64,000 nt of DNA from contig OY776125.1 in NCBI GenBank assembly GCA_963675135.1, positions 40,144,513 through 40,208,512 of the forward strand, in the 5' to 3' direction. The stretch is from Galeopsis tetrahit. Lineage: Eukaryota; Streptophyta; Magnoliopsida; Lamiales; Lamiaceae. This document shows, piece by piece, positions 20,521 to 30,428 of the stretch (position 1 is its first letter; every line of letters begins with the position of its first letter). The position numbers and the translations under genes were made by a program. The notes beneath the pieces were generated by a model. That model worked only from the letters and a program-made list of their open reading frames with translations, was not told the DNA's origin and did not search any database.

Positions 20521-20888
20521 GTATTGAAGGAGTTTACATGTTTCATCGTATTTTACATGGAGTAACTTTTAGAATTAAATTAAAAATGAAAAGCGATACA
20601 TTTTGCATATATTGGATGTTTTATTTATGGGTGAATCTCTTGTAATAGAGTACACGGTGTACTTGAGTGAACCTTGACTGGTCAACTGTTGACCGTTGAC
20701 TTTGATCGGTCAACGGTCATTTTTTTTTTTTATATAGAAAATTATACTTTTCAATAATATTTTCAACTATATTAACATACACTTTTCAGTTATAATATCA
20801 TACATTTTTCAGTTATAATAACATACACTTTTCATTAATATATAACTTACACTTTTCAGTTATAAATGTATATGCACCGTGCCCACTG
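20521..20888. other. Spacer with W-box cluster and short tandem motif
   Basis: It holds an inverted repeat GTACACGGTGTAC (20650-20662), five TTGAC-type W-box cores in both orientations within 40 bp (20674-20713), a T run, and then four to five copies of ACTTTTCAGTTATAA-like sequence (about 20745-20865). No ORF. It may be a decayed small element. Confidence 0.55.
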
Positions 20889-21314
20889 ACAGAGCGTATC
20901 GATCTGTGGGACAGACTCAACACTGTGCTAACTCAAAATTCTTCAGCTTGCAAATGTATTGGGGGTGATTTCAACTCGGTCAGAAGAAGCAGTGAAAGAG
21001 TAGGCAGACGTGCTGAGTCGAACAAGAGGGACATAGAGGAGTTCGACTCCTTCATTCATGACTCGGGAATGCTCGACTTACCTCTTCACGGTCGGGCATT
21101 CACGTGGTATAGGGCCGACAGGTCGTGTAAGAGCAGGTTGGATAGATTGTTGGTGAACGATAGATCGATGGATAGATGGTCGAGTACGTACCAGAAAGGA
21201 ATGACAAGATCCGTTTCAGACCACTGTCCAATTATGCTCGAGACCAAAGTGAAGGATTGGGGCCCTAAACCAATCCGCAGTGTAAATGTGTGTTCAATCA
21301 TCCGGGATTTATAG
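20889..21314 (+). pseudogene. LINE endonuclease domain remnant
   Basis: The frame shows GGDFNSV near its start, then GRAFTWYRAD, SRLDRLLVND and SDHCPIMLE, the order and motifs of the APE-like endonuclease of plant L1 elements. The SDH motif holds the catalytic Asp-His pair. The N-terminal half, with the first catalytic residues, is missing. The ATG at 20925 is not a true start. Confidence 0.9.
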
Positions 21315-21478
21315 CTTTTATCAATGAAAAATGGCGAGGATATGATATATCGAGATGGAAAGGATTTGTACTCAAAAATAAATTGAAATTGCTGAAAACA
21401 GACCTCAATATTTGGAATAAGGAGGTGTTTGGAAATATTGATCAAAAAATGGAAGAAAGAAGGTAGACAATATGGGAA

Positions 21479-22860
21479 TTGGACTTGATTAACGACACAA
21501 TGGGATTGGATGAAGCTAATATCATAAGAAGAAACGAGGAGAAGGCAAAACTTCTAGTCGACCTAAGAAATAGAGATTCTCTATTAACACAGAAGTCTAG
21601 ATTTAAATGGATCAAGGAGGGAGATGTCAATAGTAAGTTCTTTCACATATGCATAAATAAGAGAAGAAAAAATAACGAGATCGTTGGCATCTTGATTGAT
21701 GGCGAATGGATGGAAGAAGCTGGAGAGGTCAAATATGGTGTACGAAATTACTTCCAGAAGCACTTCAGTGCACAATCGTGTGATAGGCCGGTGATTGATG
21801 CAAATATAATCATGAAGAAAGTTACGGAAGAGGACAATAATATGCTCATAAGGTCGTTTAGGGAGGAGGAATAAAAGGCAGCAATCTGGTCATGCGAAAG
21901 CTCGAAAAGCCCGGGCCCAGGTGGCTTTAATTTCTTTTTATCATGAAGTGTTGGGATATTTTCAAGGGCGAAATTATCGGTTTCTTGGAGGAATTTCATC
22001 TGAATGATCGATTGGTCATGGGCCTGAATCCTTCCTTTATCACTTTAATTCAAAAAAAAAGAGGCAAACAGGTTGGAAGATTACATGCCCATTTCACTCA
22101 TCGGGAGTATGTATAAAATCCTTTCAAAACTGCTCTCAATTAGACTTTGCAAAGTGTTAGATTAAACTATATTGAAAAACCAGAGCGCGTTCATAGGAGG
22201 AAGACAGATCCTTGATGGAGTGGTTACACTGAATGAGGCAATCGAGGATGTTAAGAATCGAAGAATCGAAAGAAGAAAGGTATGATTCTGAAAATCGACT
22301 TTGCAAAGGCATACGATTCGGTGGATTGGGGGTACTTGAGAACGATGTTAATTGGAATGAATTTCCACCCGAAGTGGATATCGTGGATTATCGAATGTGT
22401 ATGCTCAGCCCACGCGTCTATACTCGTTAATGGAAGTCCATAGGGGGAATTTAAGCTAAATCGAGGCCTGAGATAGGGAGACCCTCTATCCCCCTTCTTG
22501 TTTCTAATTGCAGTTGAAGGTATGAGTGCTATGTTGACAAAAGCAACCGAGAACGGGCTGTTCAGACCCATGAGAATTGGGAGGCAAGAAGTCCAGATTT
22601 CTCACTTACAATTCGCGGATGATACAATTTTATTAGGAGAGGAAGGTATGGACAATGCAAGGTTCCTTAGAAGATTTCTGAAAATCATCCATCTGGTAAC
22701 AGGAATGAGAATCAACCTGGGGAAGTGCCAGGTCATTGGGATAAACTCTGATGAGCACACTATTAGAGGGGCAGCCGAAGAATTGGGATGCACTGTGGGG
22801 AGGACGCCGTTCACGTATTTGGGACTCAAAGTGGGGGCTGGACATCAAACGGCTACATAA
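21479..22860 (+). pseudogene. LINE reverse transcriptase remnant
   Basis: A linker frame (21479-21874, with SRFKWIKEGDVNSKFFH) leads into RT. In the next frames the motifs KIDFAKAYDSVDWGYL (about 22285-22330), GDPLSPFLFLIAVEG (about 22475-22520) and the active site FADDTILLG (about 22613-22640) are readable, then MRINLGKCQVIGIN and TYLGLKVG. Stops interrupt it several times, including at the AKQ-like and RQGDP positions. It would have copied the LINE RNA at the nicked target. Confidence 0.9.
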
Positions 22861-23785
22861 TGGGAATACGTGGTGTCTAAAATTCGGAACAAATTGAGTA
22901 AGTGGAAGGACATCAAATTGTCGATAGGGGGACGTCTTACTTTGGTTAACGCAGTCCTATCCTCGATGCAGGTGTACTATCTGTCAACTTATCGAGCACC
23001 TAAGAACATCATAAGAGAGATATTTAAATTACAAATATCATTTTTCTAGGGAGGGGACGAGAGAAACTCCAAAATTCCATGGGTTGATTGGAAATCGGTG
23101 TGTAAATCCAAATTATTGGGGGGGTCTTGGGGTAAGGGATTTGGAACGTTTTAATAGGGTGTTATTAGGCAAGTGGTTGTGGAGATTTCTTAATGAGGGA
23201 AATAGATTGTAGGCTAGAGTCATTAGTTCAAAGTTTGGGGAGATAGGGGGTTTGGGGCTGGGGGCAAGCGAGCCTAGGTGAGGAAATAAAATTAGAGGGT
23301 GGTGGAGAACGGTTGTCAGAGCAGCTGGTGGGGAGTAGGGGGGCTGGTTCGTAAGAGGGTTACACAGAGAGTTAGGAGATGGCACGAGTACTAAATTTTG
23401 GGAGAGGGCTTGGGCGGGGGAGGGCGACCTTAAGTCAAAGTTTGGGAGGCTGTGCCAACTTAGCCTGGATAAGGATAGTTGTGTCGGAAACATGAAAATT
23501 TGGAAGGAGAGGGAATGGGAATCGGAGTGGAGGTGGAGAAGGGAGTTGAGAGAGAGGGAGATTAATATGCTTAATGAACTATTGTATGTGATTAACAGGT
23601 ACACAATCGAACAAGGAACAGAGGACAAATGGAGATGAAAACTGAACCCGACAGCTATCTATAATTCTAAGGCGACATACGAGTGGCTCACTAAGGAGGA
23701 AGACGTGATCAACCAGTCAGACGAGGAGAAAGAAGGTTTTAACTTAATTTAGAACAAGATAACGCCAACAAAAGTTAGTATTCAC

Positions 23786-24271
23786 ATGTGGAGAAGCCTC
23801 TTGGATAGGCTGCCCTCAAAATCAAATCAGCGATGGAGAGGAGCGATTCGTCAAAACCTGAATGTGAGTTGTGACTTCTGCATCCATCAAGAGGAGATGG
23901 TCAACCATGCTTTATTCAATTGCCAAGCCTCACATCAGGTGTGGATGGGAATATTTAAATGGCTGGGATTTCAAACAGTGATGCCTCTTGATCCATTAAT
24001 CAATTTACTCCATTTTAGTGGATTGTTTAAAGGAAAAAAAGGCAAAACGGTGGTTATTAGTATATGGGAGTGCGTGGCCTGGTCATTATGGAAGAGGAGA
24101 AACGCAAAGGTCTTCAAGAACGAGGAAAGCACGGAGAGCAAAACGATAGAAGATATTATTACAAGACTTTGGAGTTGGAAGGTATGCAAGAAAATGGTGA
24201 GCACTGATACAACTCTTGTGGAATGGCTCAATTCACCCAGGAGGGCTCTTGGTATCTATGACAATAGGTAA
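23786..24271 (+). pseudogene. LINE C-terminal zf-RVT region remnant
   Basis: The frame has MWRSLLDRLPSKSN, then CDFCIHQEEMVNHALFNCQA, the cysteine-histidine zf-RVT signature after plant LINE RTs, and WECVAWSLWKRRNAKVF. It ends in TAG or TAA near 24271 with LNSPRRALGIYDNR, and no RNase H domain follows. The stretch 22861-23785 between this and the RT frame is LINE sequence with many stops (for example TYRAPKNIIREIF-like and FWGGDERNSK-like traces). Confidence 0.88.
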
Positions 24272-24380
24272 AATACTGTTGTGCCCTTTTCTCTATTTCT
24301 TTGGTAAAATATTTGTAAGCTTCGCTCTATCTGTAACAATTTTGGGTCACTACTTGTGGCCTCTGTTTTTTATTAATATA

Positions 24381-25620
24381 TGTTGGTCCTAAAGTTGAGT
24401 TAAGATTGAGTAAGCTAGTAAAAGTCTAGAGGGGAGGGGTGAATAGACTTTTAAAAATCTTTCAAAATATCAGAGATTAAGTATGCGGAATATCAGATTA
24501 ATATGAGCCCTTAAGAATTATACTCAACTATTTCAATGAACACTATACTTGTCTATTCTGCAGATTTATCAATTAACAATTCAAGTAAACAATTAATCAC
24601 AATTAATCAAGATAAATGCAGTAAGTAAACAACACAAAGATTTTATAGTGGTTCGACAACTTGTCTACATCCACTCTCACAACTCCAGTCGTGAAATTTT
24701 ATTAACTTGTCTTGTGGCTTTAAGTCCCAAGATTAAGACTTCGATCTTTTCGAATATATCTCCAGATATATCTTCGATCTAAAAACTAGTTATTTTACAA
24801 GTAACTAGCACCTTGAGTAAAACTAAAAACAATAACGAAAAACTTCTCTGTTTTCTTCAGTAGCCTTCTTCTTGAATAACACTTCTCTATTCTGGGCTTC
24901 TTCAAACTTTGAACTCTGAGAGTTTCTTCTTGTTTTGAATTCTTCAGTATGCACTTCAGTAGTTGTAATTTCAGGATCAGTAGTTTCAGTAGTTTTCACA
25001 CGTTGAATGTCTTCACTTATTTATAGACTTCACTTCTCAAGATAAGTTTGTTATTCAACAACCTTTCTTGATAACTTCCTTCAAAAAACTTCATAACTGT
25101 TTCTTCTTATCTCTTCACGCGTTTCTGTTAATTAGTTTATTCCATAACTAACTCTTCATATCTTCATTTGTTGATACGATCTTATCTTTATTCCACTTCG
25201 CTGCGTGAACTTGACTTGTCTTCTCTTTGACACTTAGAATAATTCTGGTTTCTCCAACACTTGTCTTGTCTGGTACAAGTCTTCTTGTCTTGTAGAACTA
25301 ATCTAGTCCTATCAACTAATCTATTTAGATCTTTACTTTAAGCTTTATAAACAACTTAGTCAACTTAAAACTATTACATTAATAAACTATAATATAAGCT
25401 TCTATACAATGATTATAAACTTATCATCCTATATAAACTTTTCTTTTCAATACTTAGTTTATTTTCAGTATACTTATACTCATCTGATCTTGTCTTTTAC
25501 AAGATAACTTCCATAACTAGATCAGTCAACACTTAGAAATATATTCAAGTCTCTCTTTTTGGCTTATCAAAACTTATCTCATCATCAAATAGAACTTGTT
25601 TCAGGATCCATATCCCAACA
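24381..25620 (-). repeat. 3' LTR of element B (1240 bp)
   Basis: Plus-strand ends TGTTGGTCCT and CCCAACA. It shares long stretches, such as GATTGAGTAAGCTA, GGGAGGGGTGAATAG and TAGTGGTTCGACAA, with the 1354-bp LTRs of the element at 41040-46002, but is clearly more diverged. It abuts the 3' tail of the LINE at 24380. Confidence 0.88.
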
Positions 25621-25636
25621 TTTTCCCCATTTTTGA
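25621..25636 (-). promoter_or_regulatory. Polypurine tract of element B
   Basis: The minus strand reads CAAAAATGGGGAAAA directly before the LTR start TGTTGGG, the plus-strand priming site. One T interrupts the purine run. Confidence 0.85.
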
Positions 25637-25791
25637 TGAAGCTAAAACTACTTGAATTATTTTAAGTAAGTAGATCAGTTAAGTAGTTATCTTATCAAAA
25701 TATTTCATCTTTTTCATTCATTGTAAATCGGATAAGAACGATTACAATTACTTACCAAAAATAATAAAGTAAAACAAAACACTTACAGTCT

Positions 25792-28672
25792 TCAATCCAT
25801 GCTTCCACCACTTGGTGTGTCAGCTTCAACATTTGGAACTTGGAATGCATCTAGGATCCTTCTATGAATCTCAGAAATATGATCTTCATTATCAATCTTC
25901 TCGTCTTCTAGCAGCTGTTCTTCAAACTTCTTAATTGCGTTGAAATCAATTCTTTTACCGGAACCGAGCATAGGAGTTTCCCACTTAGGAAATTCTGGGG
26001 ATAAGATATTATATCCAACAGCACTAGCAATCCTCATGATTAAATTCCACAAGTTGTTGTCTTCTGCTTCCATGAACTTTTCAAAATTTACGAACATCGT
26101 CTTGACTTATTGGATCTCCATATCTACGAACAATCCAATGAGCAATCTCCCATTTCTTCTTAACAATTTTCCAAATATTTCTATGTTCAGCATCAATAAA
26201 CTTATCAACGAGAGCATCTTCAATCACTTCTGGATTTTCCTTGCAATCTTGAAGTCTTTTGATATGTTTGCCTAACACATTTTTGTTAGCATACTTATCA
26301 TCTTCAATTTTCTGCTTCTTGCGAATTTCTTCATCATCTAATGCAGCAAGTATCTCACCTAAAGCTTCTTTCCTAGTTTCAAGCTTTCTTTTAACTTGCC
26401 TTGTCTGGACTTGTTTAGATACTTTGGTTTTTCCTTTTGCCAATGTCAACTGTTCTTCAGCACTGACCTGTTCTTTCTCAGCAGCCTTTACTAGTCTTCC
26501 TCTTCTAGGTCGACTTGTCTATTGAACGTGAGTCTGAAATTCTGGAATTTCTTGTTCTTTCACTTCCTTTACTTCTTCCCCCTTTTTGGCTTCATCACTC
26601 GCCTTTAAGGTAAAAAGTGAAGTAAATCTTGTCATTTCTTCCTGTACGGCTTGCTTCATCAGATCAGTTGCCTTCTCAAACAGTTTCTGATGACTTTCAG
26701 CTTGACTAATCTTTTCTAATCGATCAGCAGTGTATTCGAGTTTCTTTGATGTAAGATTGAACTCATTTTTGAAGTGAGTAGCAGTCAGTTTCAAGAGTCT
26801 GTTCTCTTCTGTCATGTCTGTTAGCAGTGCTCTTGCTTGTTGTAACTGTTCTTGAGCTTCTCTTCTTTGCTCATCTGATATCTCAATTTTGACTCTGTAA
26901 ACCCTTTCCATCTTTCTGGATTCTTTAGCTAGAACTCTTGCAAAATCAACTGAGCTCTTTTCCGAGTATTCAACTTGATTTTGAATGAACAACTCAAGCT
27001 GATTAAACATTTCTTGTCAGAATTCAGTATCCAGTTGGTTTACTTCATTCATGATCATCTCTTTTGAACTAGTCACTAGAGAACTGTTCTGATCTTGTAG
27101 CACCTTCTTGACATCAGCTTTCAAGAATTCATCTATGGCATTCTTCACTACTTGTCTTAGATTTTCTTTCAACTGATCTACAAACACATTGAGAGTACTT
27201 GTTGCTTGAATATCTTCAACTACAACGTCTTCCATAGATTCATCAACAATCGGAACTTCAACCAACTTGACTTCTGACTCAGTAGCTAAGACCTCGTCTT
27301 CTACTGGTAAAACACTTCCAGCTAGAGCTTTCAAATTTAAGATAGGAGAGTAAGGAATGATAGCTAACCTTGCTTTTTTGTCTTTGCGTTCAACTTCATC
27401 ACACTCATTTTTTACCATTTCAACTAGCCTTGCAGTGTAAGCACTAAGTTTATGATGGGAAATACTTCTCGACCTGTCTGGTGATCTGTCCAACATTACA
27501 CCTTGGACCAGGTGCATGTTCAACTTGGAATTCAAAGACAATTCCTCTTAGTTAATCAGAAACATTCTCTAGATCAATCACAGGATCAGAAGACTTCAAC
27601 TCTTCTACTGGTCCAGCTTCCATCAACAAGTCTTCTTCAGAAACTTGAATAGCAGCGTCAATCTTTTCACTCATCTGAGCAGATTCCTTGGATTCTTCTG
27701 AAGGAATGATATCATCTGGAACATTGAGCATTTTCTTGACAAGGGCAGTCAAGGCTTCTGAAGAGAGCAGTTCAGTGTAGCTTTTAACTCTACTGTTCTC
27801 TTGTTGTTCCATTTCCCAGTCTTGAAAGTTTGCTATTCCTCCCATGCCTAAGATCACCTCAAATGTATCTTTTGTAGGACCTTTTCGCAATGCGACCCAT
27901 GTACAGATTCTGATCAGCTTCTCACAAGTTTCAAAATTTGTATCTATCTCGGGTGATGGCAGGATTTTCTTAAATTCTTTGTCATCTGGGCTCGCAGCCT
28001 CTTTTCACGCAAACACATAGGATAATCAACTAGATTTGGGAATTTTTTCTTTGGAGGAGTTTGAGTGAGTGGGGTCCTCAACTCAGTAGCCAAAGACTCA
28101 GCTAGTGAGGTTCCCGAAATAGATGGGTTTGGTTCAACTTGTTCAGTTGTAGGTAAGAGAAGAGTTTGAGTGGATTCTTAGGGTTGAGATTTGATTTGGT
28201 TAAGAATGTCAACTGTAGAAGAGTCAACTAGAGAGAAAATGGTTGAGTCTTGAGTTAAGAGACTACTCAAGTGTTGAACAAATTTTGGAGGGGCTTGGGG
28301 ATCTGGCCTGGCACGAGAACGAAGAGTTCTTGCCTTGGTTGTAATAGGGATAGAAGGAGGTTTTAGAATAGTAGAGGTACTAACCATTCTATCCTTTCTG
28401 GTTGGTGAAGAACTTGTTTCGGCCACCAGATGAGTAGAGTGAGGAGGAGAAGGCGGTGCAGGCAAGGACTCCCTTAGCTTGCAAATTCTCTCATTATATT
28501 CTGCCTCTGTCTACAACTCTGCTTCCGAGGATTCGTCTGATTCTGTTTCTTCCGAATCATCAACCAGATCTATCATTGCTTCATCTGAGACATACTCTAC
28601 TAGCGCTCCACTTGTACCACCTTCTTCCACTTCCATCTTCTCTTTTTCACTAGAAGACTCAACTTCTATCAT
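25792..28672 (-). pseudogene. Sirevirus extra (envelope-like) ORF of element B, decayed
   Basis: A series of minus-strand frames follow each other with few gaps: 28672-28511 (acidic, MIEVESSSEKEKMEVEEGG), 28465-28178 (proline/serine-rich, basic), 27890-27552 (FEVILGMGGIANFQDWEM), 27541-27017, 27010-26519 (coiled coil, IEISDEQRREAQEQLQQA to DLMKQAVQEEMTRF, then SDEAKKGEEVKEVKEQE), 26449-26081 (basic, charged) and 26097-25792. Together they look like one ancient ORF of about 950 codons broken by stops and frameshifts. Its position after pol and before the polypurine tract matches the extra ORF of Sireviruses, sometimes called envelope-like; a membrane role is unproven, and I see no clear membrane segment. 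Confidence 0.7.
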
Positions 28673-28690
28673 TGCTCCTTTAAAAAAAAA

Positions 28691-29340
28691 AAATGTGTAA
28701 GACAATTTTGAAAGGAAAAAAAAAGTGTTTTTAGAAATTGAAAATTATTGCGGAAAAAAAAAGAAGATAAGATAAATTTAATTAATGGAATCCAAAGTAG
28801 AGGCAATAAATTGAGCATGCATATAAATTAATCAAGTTGGTCTTGTTGTTATACTATATGAATTATCATGGAGGAGATAAAGATATGGAATAATAATATC
28901 AAGATCAAGATTCTGCTGTCGCCCGCCCCCGGTGATGTTTTCTTTTTCAAGCTCACACTTAAAAATTATAATTAGATGGTATTTGAAGTAATATGGACAT
29001 CTCAATTTATCTAATTTTCGTGCATGGTCACTGATATCAATATTGAAAAGAATTGACATTTTCATGATATTTGTAAAAAAATTGAAAATATTGATAAACA
29101 ATTGTATGGAATAACAATATCGGGTCTAATACTGATAGAATATCGATAATTTTTTTTAAATATCAATAAATATTATATGAAATAACATTATATATTATAT
29201 TTTATCTAAATTTATCACGGATGTAAAATGTGTTTAAATATTTTTGATAAATTTATGCATTGTATTAAAATTTTGTTATTAAATTTTCATTTAAAAAAAA
29301 AAAATTTAACGATATCTATATATTAATGAGAAACACTTGT
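28691..29340. other. AT-rich non-coding stretch within element B
   Basis: Poly-A/T tracts, repeated GATATTGATA / ATCGATATT-like words, and no gene. RNase H of element B should have lain between here and 29893 but cannot be recognised. Confidence 0.55.
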
Positions 29341-29892
29341 GTGAAATATTTTACACATGAAATATGTCTAATTAAGACAATTTAAAAAATTCGCGGGTCA
29401 TAAGCCTGGATCCAGGTTACCCAGAAAATTTGCGGGTCGCAAACATGTAGTTTACTACATGACCAAAATATTTTTATTATAAGGCCAAAGTATTACCACT
29501 ACAAGGCCAAAAGTTTACTACTATATGTCTAAATATATTCTGGCAATATTCACCTAAAAAACTAAGTTTCAAGAATATTTCTGGACATGTAGTAATACAT
29601 TTTTTATATTATCCTGATAAAATTTTGGTCTTGTAATAACATAGTTTTAGTCATGTAGTAGCAGAAAAAAATATAATACTCGTAATTTTCCCAAAAAAAA
29701 AAAAAAACAAGTTTCCAGAATATTTTTAAACTTGTAATAATACACTTTTGACCTTGTAGTGACAAAATTTCGGTCTTGTAGTATATAGTGTTGGTCATGT
29801 AGTAAGATAATATGTGGAAGCGAAAAAAAAAATTAATTAACGTTGACCCACGGATTTTGACCTAAATTTATCTTAATTGGTCAATATTGCAT
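29341..29892. mobile_element. Foldback element with degenerate terminal inverted repeats
   Basis: The left side carries TCTAATTAAGACAATTT and CGCGGGTCA; the right side carries the inverse forms TGACCCACGGATTTTGACC and AAATTTATCTTAATTGGTC. Between them, CTACATGACCAAAA / ACAAGGCCAAAA words and their inverses GGTCTTGTAAT / TAGTCATGTAGTAG recur, so the interior also folds. The right edge coincides with the point where the RT fragment loses similarity (about 29893). It may be a MULE-type MITE, but exact ends and TSD are not resolved. Confidence 0.55.
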
Positions 29893-30160
29893 GCAAGTTC
29901 ACTTGTACCTGCAACATATTTGATTATCCATTTCACTGCATTTAGGTGAGATTCCTTTGGATTTGCTTGGTACCTTGCACAAACACACACTATACATAAT
30001 ATCTAATTAACTAAAGGTTAAATAAAGCAGACTTCTTATCATGAATCTATACAATGTTGGATCAACATTCTTTCCAGCACTGTTTTTGCAAAGTTTCAAA
30101 GTAGATCTTATAGGAGTTTTCATAGCTTTTGAACTAACAAGACCAAACTTTTTAACTAAG
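29893..30160 (-). pseudogene. copia reverse transcriptase C-terminal fragment of element B
   Basis: Plus-strand bases match 46100-46370 of Sirevirus A at high identity over about 265 bp. This is the RT end with the LCK.SAG..VDPTLYR region, LLYLT and DIMYSVC in translation. Stops occur, for example just after LLYLT. The left edge breaks at the foldback element; the right edge breaks at the LINE poly(A) tract. Confidence 0.9.
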
Positions 30161-30174
30161 TTTTTTTTTTTTTT
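30161..30174 (-). other. LINE poly(A) tail
   Basis: Fourteen T bases on the plus strand directly after the copia RT fragment mark the 3' end of the minus-strand LINE, as left by target-primed reverse transcription. Confidence 0.9.
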
Positions 30175-30231
30175 AAGTAGAACCTAGCATTAAGCATGTG
30201 GATGAAATCCAAGAGAAAAGGTTCTATGAAA

Positions 30232-30403
30232 CTACTCAAATTCTGTCGCGAGAACTGGTAGAGTAAACCGCGTCTTGAGCTAAGGCATGAGCTTTTTTAT
30301 TATGCTCGCGGGGTAGAACCTACTCAAATTCTGTCGCGAGAACTGGTAGAGTAAACCGCGTCTTGAGCTAAGGCATGAGCTTTTTTATTATGCTCGCGGG
30401 GTA
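30232..30403 (-). repeat. 88-bp tandem duplication in the LINE 3' untranslated region
   Basis: Two near-identical units (30232-30319 and 30320-30403) contain CTACTCAAATTCTGTCGCG and CTTTTTTATTATGCTCGCGG. They lie between the ORF2 stop and the poly(A) tail. Confidence 0.9.
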
Positions 30404-30428
30404 TAAATGAGAATCTGCACACTACAAA

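Larger units (their letters stand above)
20889..24380 (+). mobile_element. Decayed L1-type LINE, 5'-truncated
   Basis: In order on the plus strand: endonuclease end, linker, reverse transcriptase and zf-RVT cysteine region, all with many stops and frame changes. It starts inside the endonuclease, so it lacks ORF1 and the start of ORF2. It ends in a 3' tail with TTTTTTATTAATATA, where a copia LTR (24381) begins. Poly(A) and TSD are not visible because of that insertion. Confidence 0.9.
24381..30160 (-). mobile_element. Decayed Sirevirus-type Ty1/copia element 'B' (3' part in window)
   Basis: On the minus strand the order is an RT fragment (30160-29893), a foldback insertion, AT-rich sequence, an extra ORF (about 28672-25792), a polypurine tract and the 3' LTR (25620-24381). 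An extra ORF after pol and a polypurine tract CATCAAAAATGGGGAAA next to TGTTGGG are Sirevirus features. RNase H is missing between RT and the extra ORF. The 5' portion is displaced by a LINE inserted at 30161 and is outside the window. The LTR is of the same family as those at 41040 and 44649. Confidence 0.82.

Noticed and set aside
22233..22430. 65-codon ORF in the LINE RT region
   Set aside because: Wrong frame; the RT motif DFAKAYDSVDW is in another frame at the same place.
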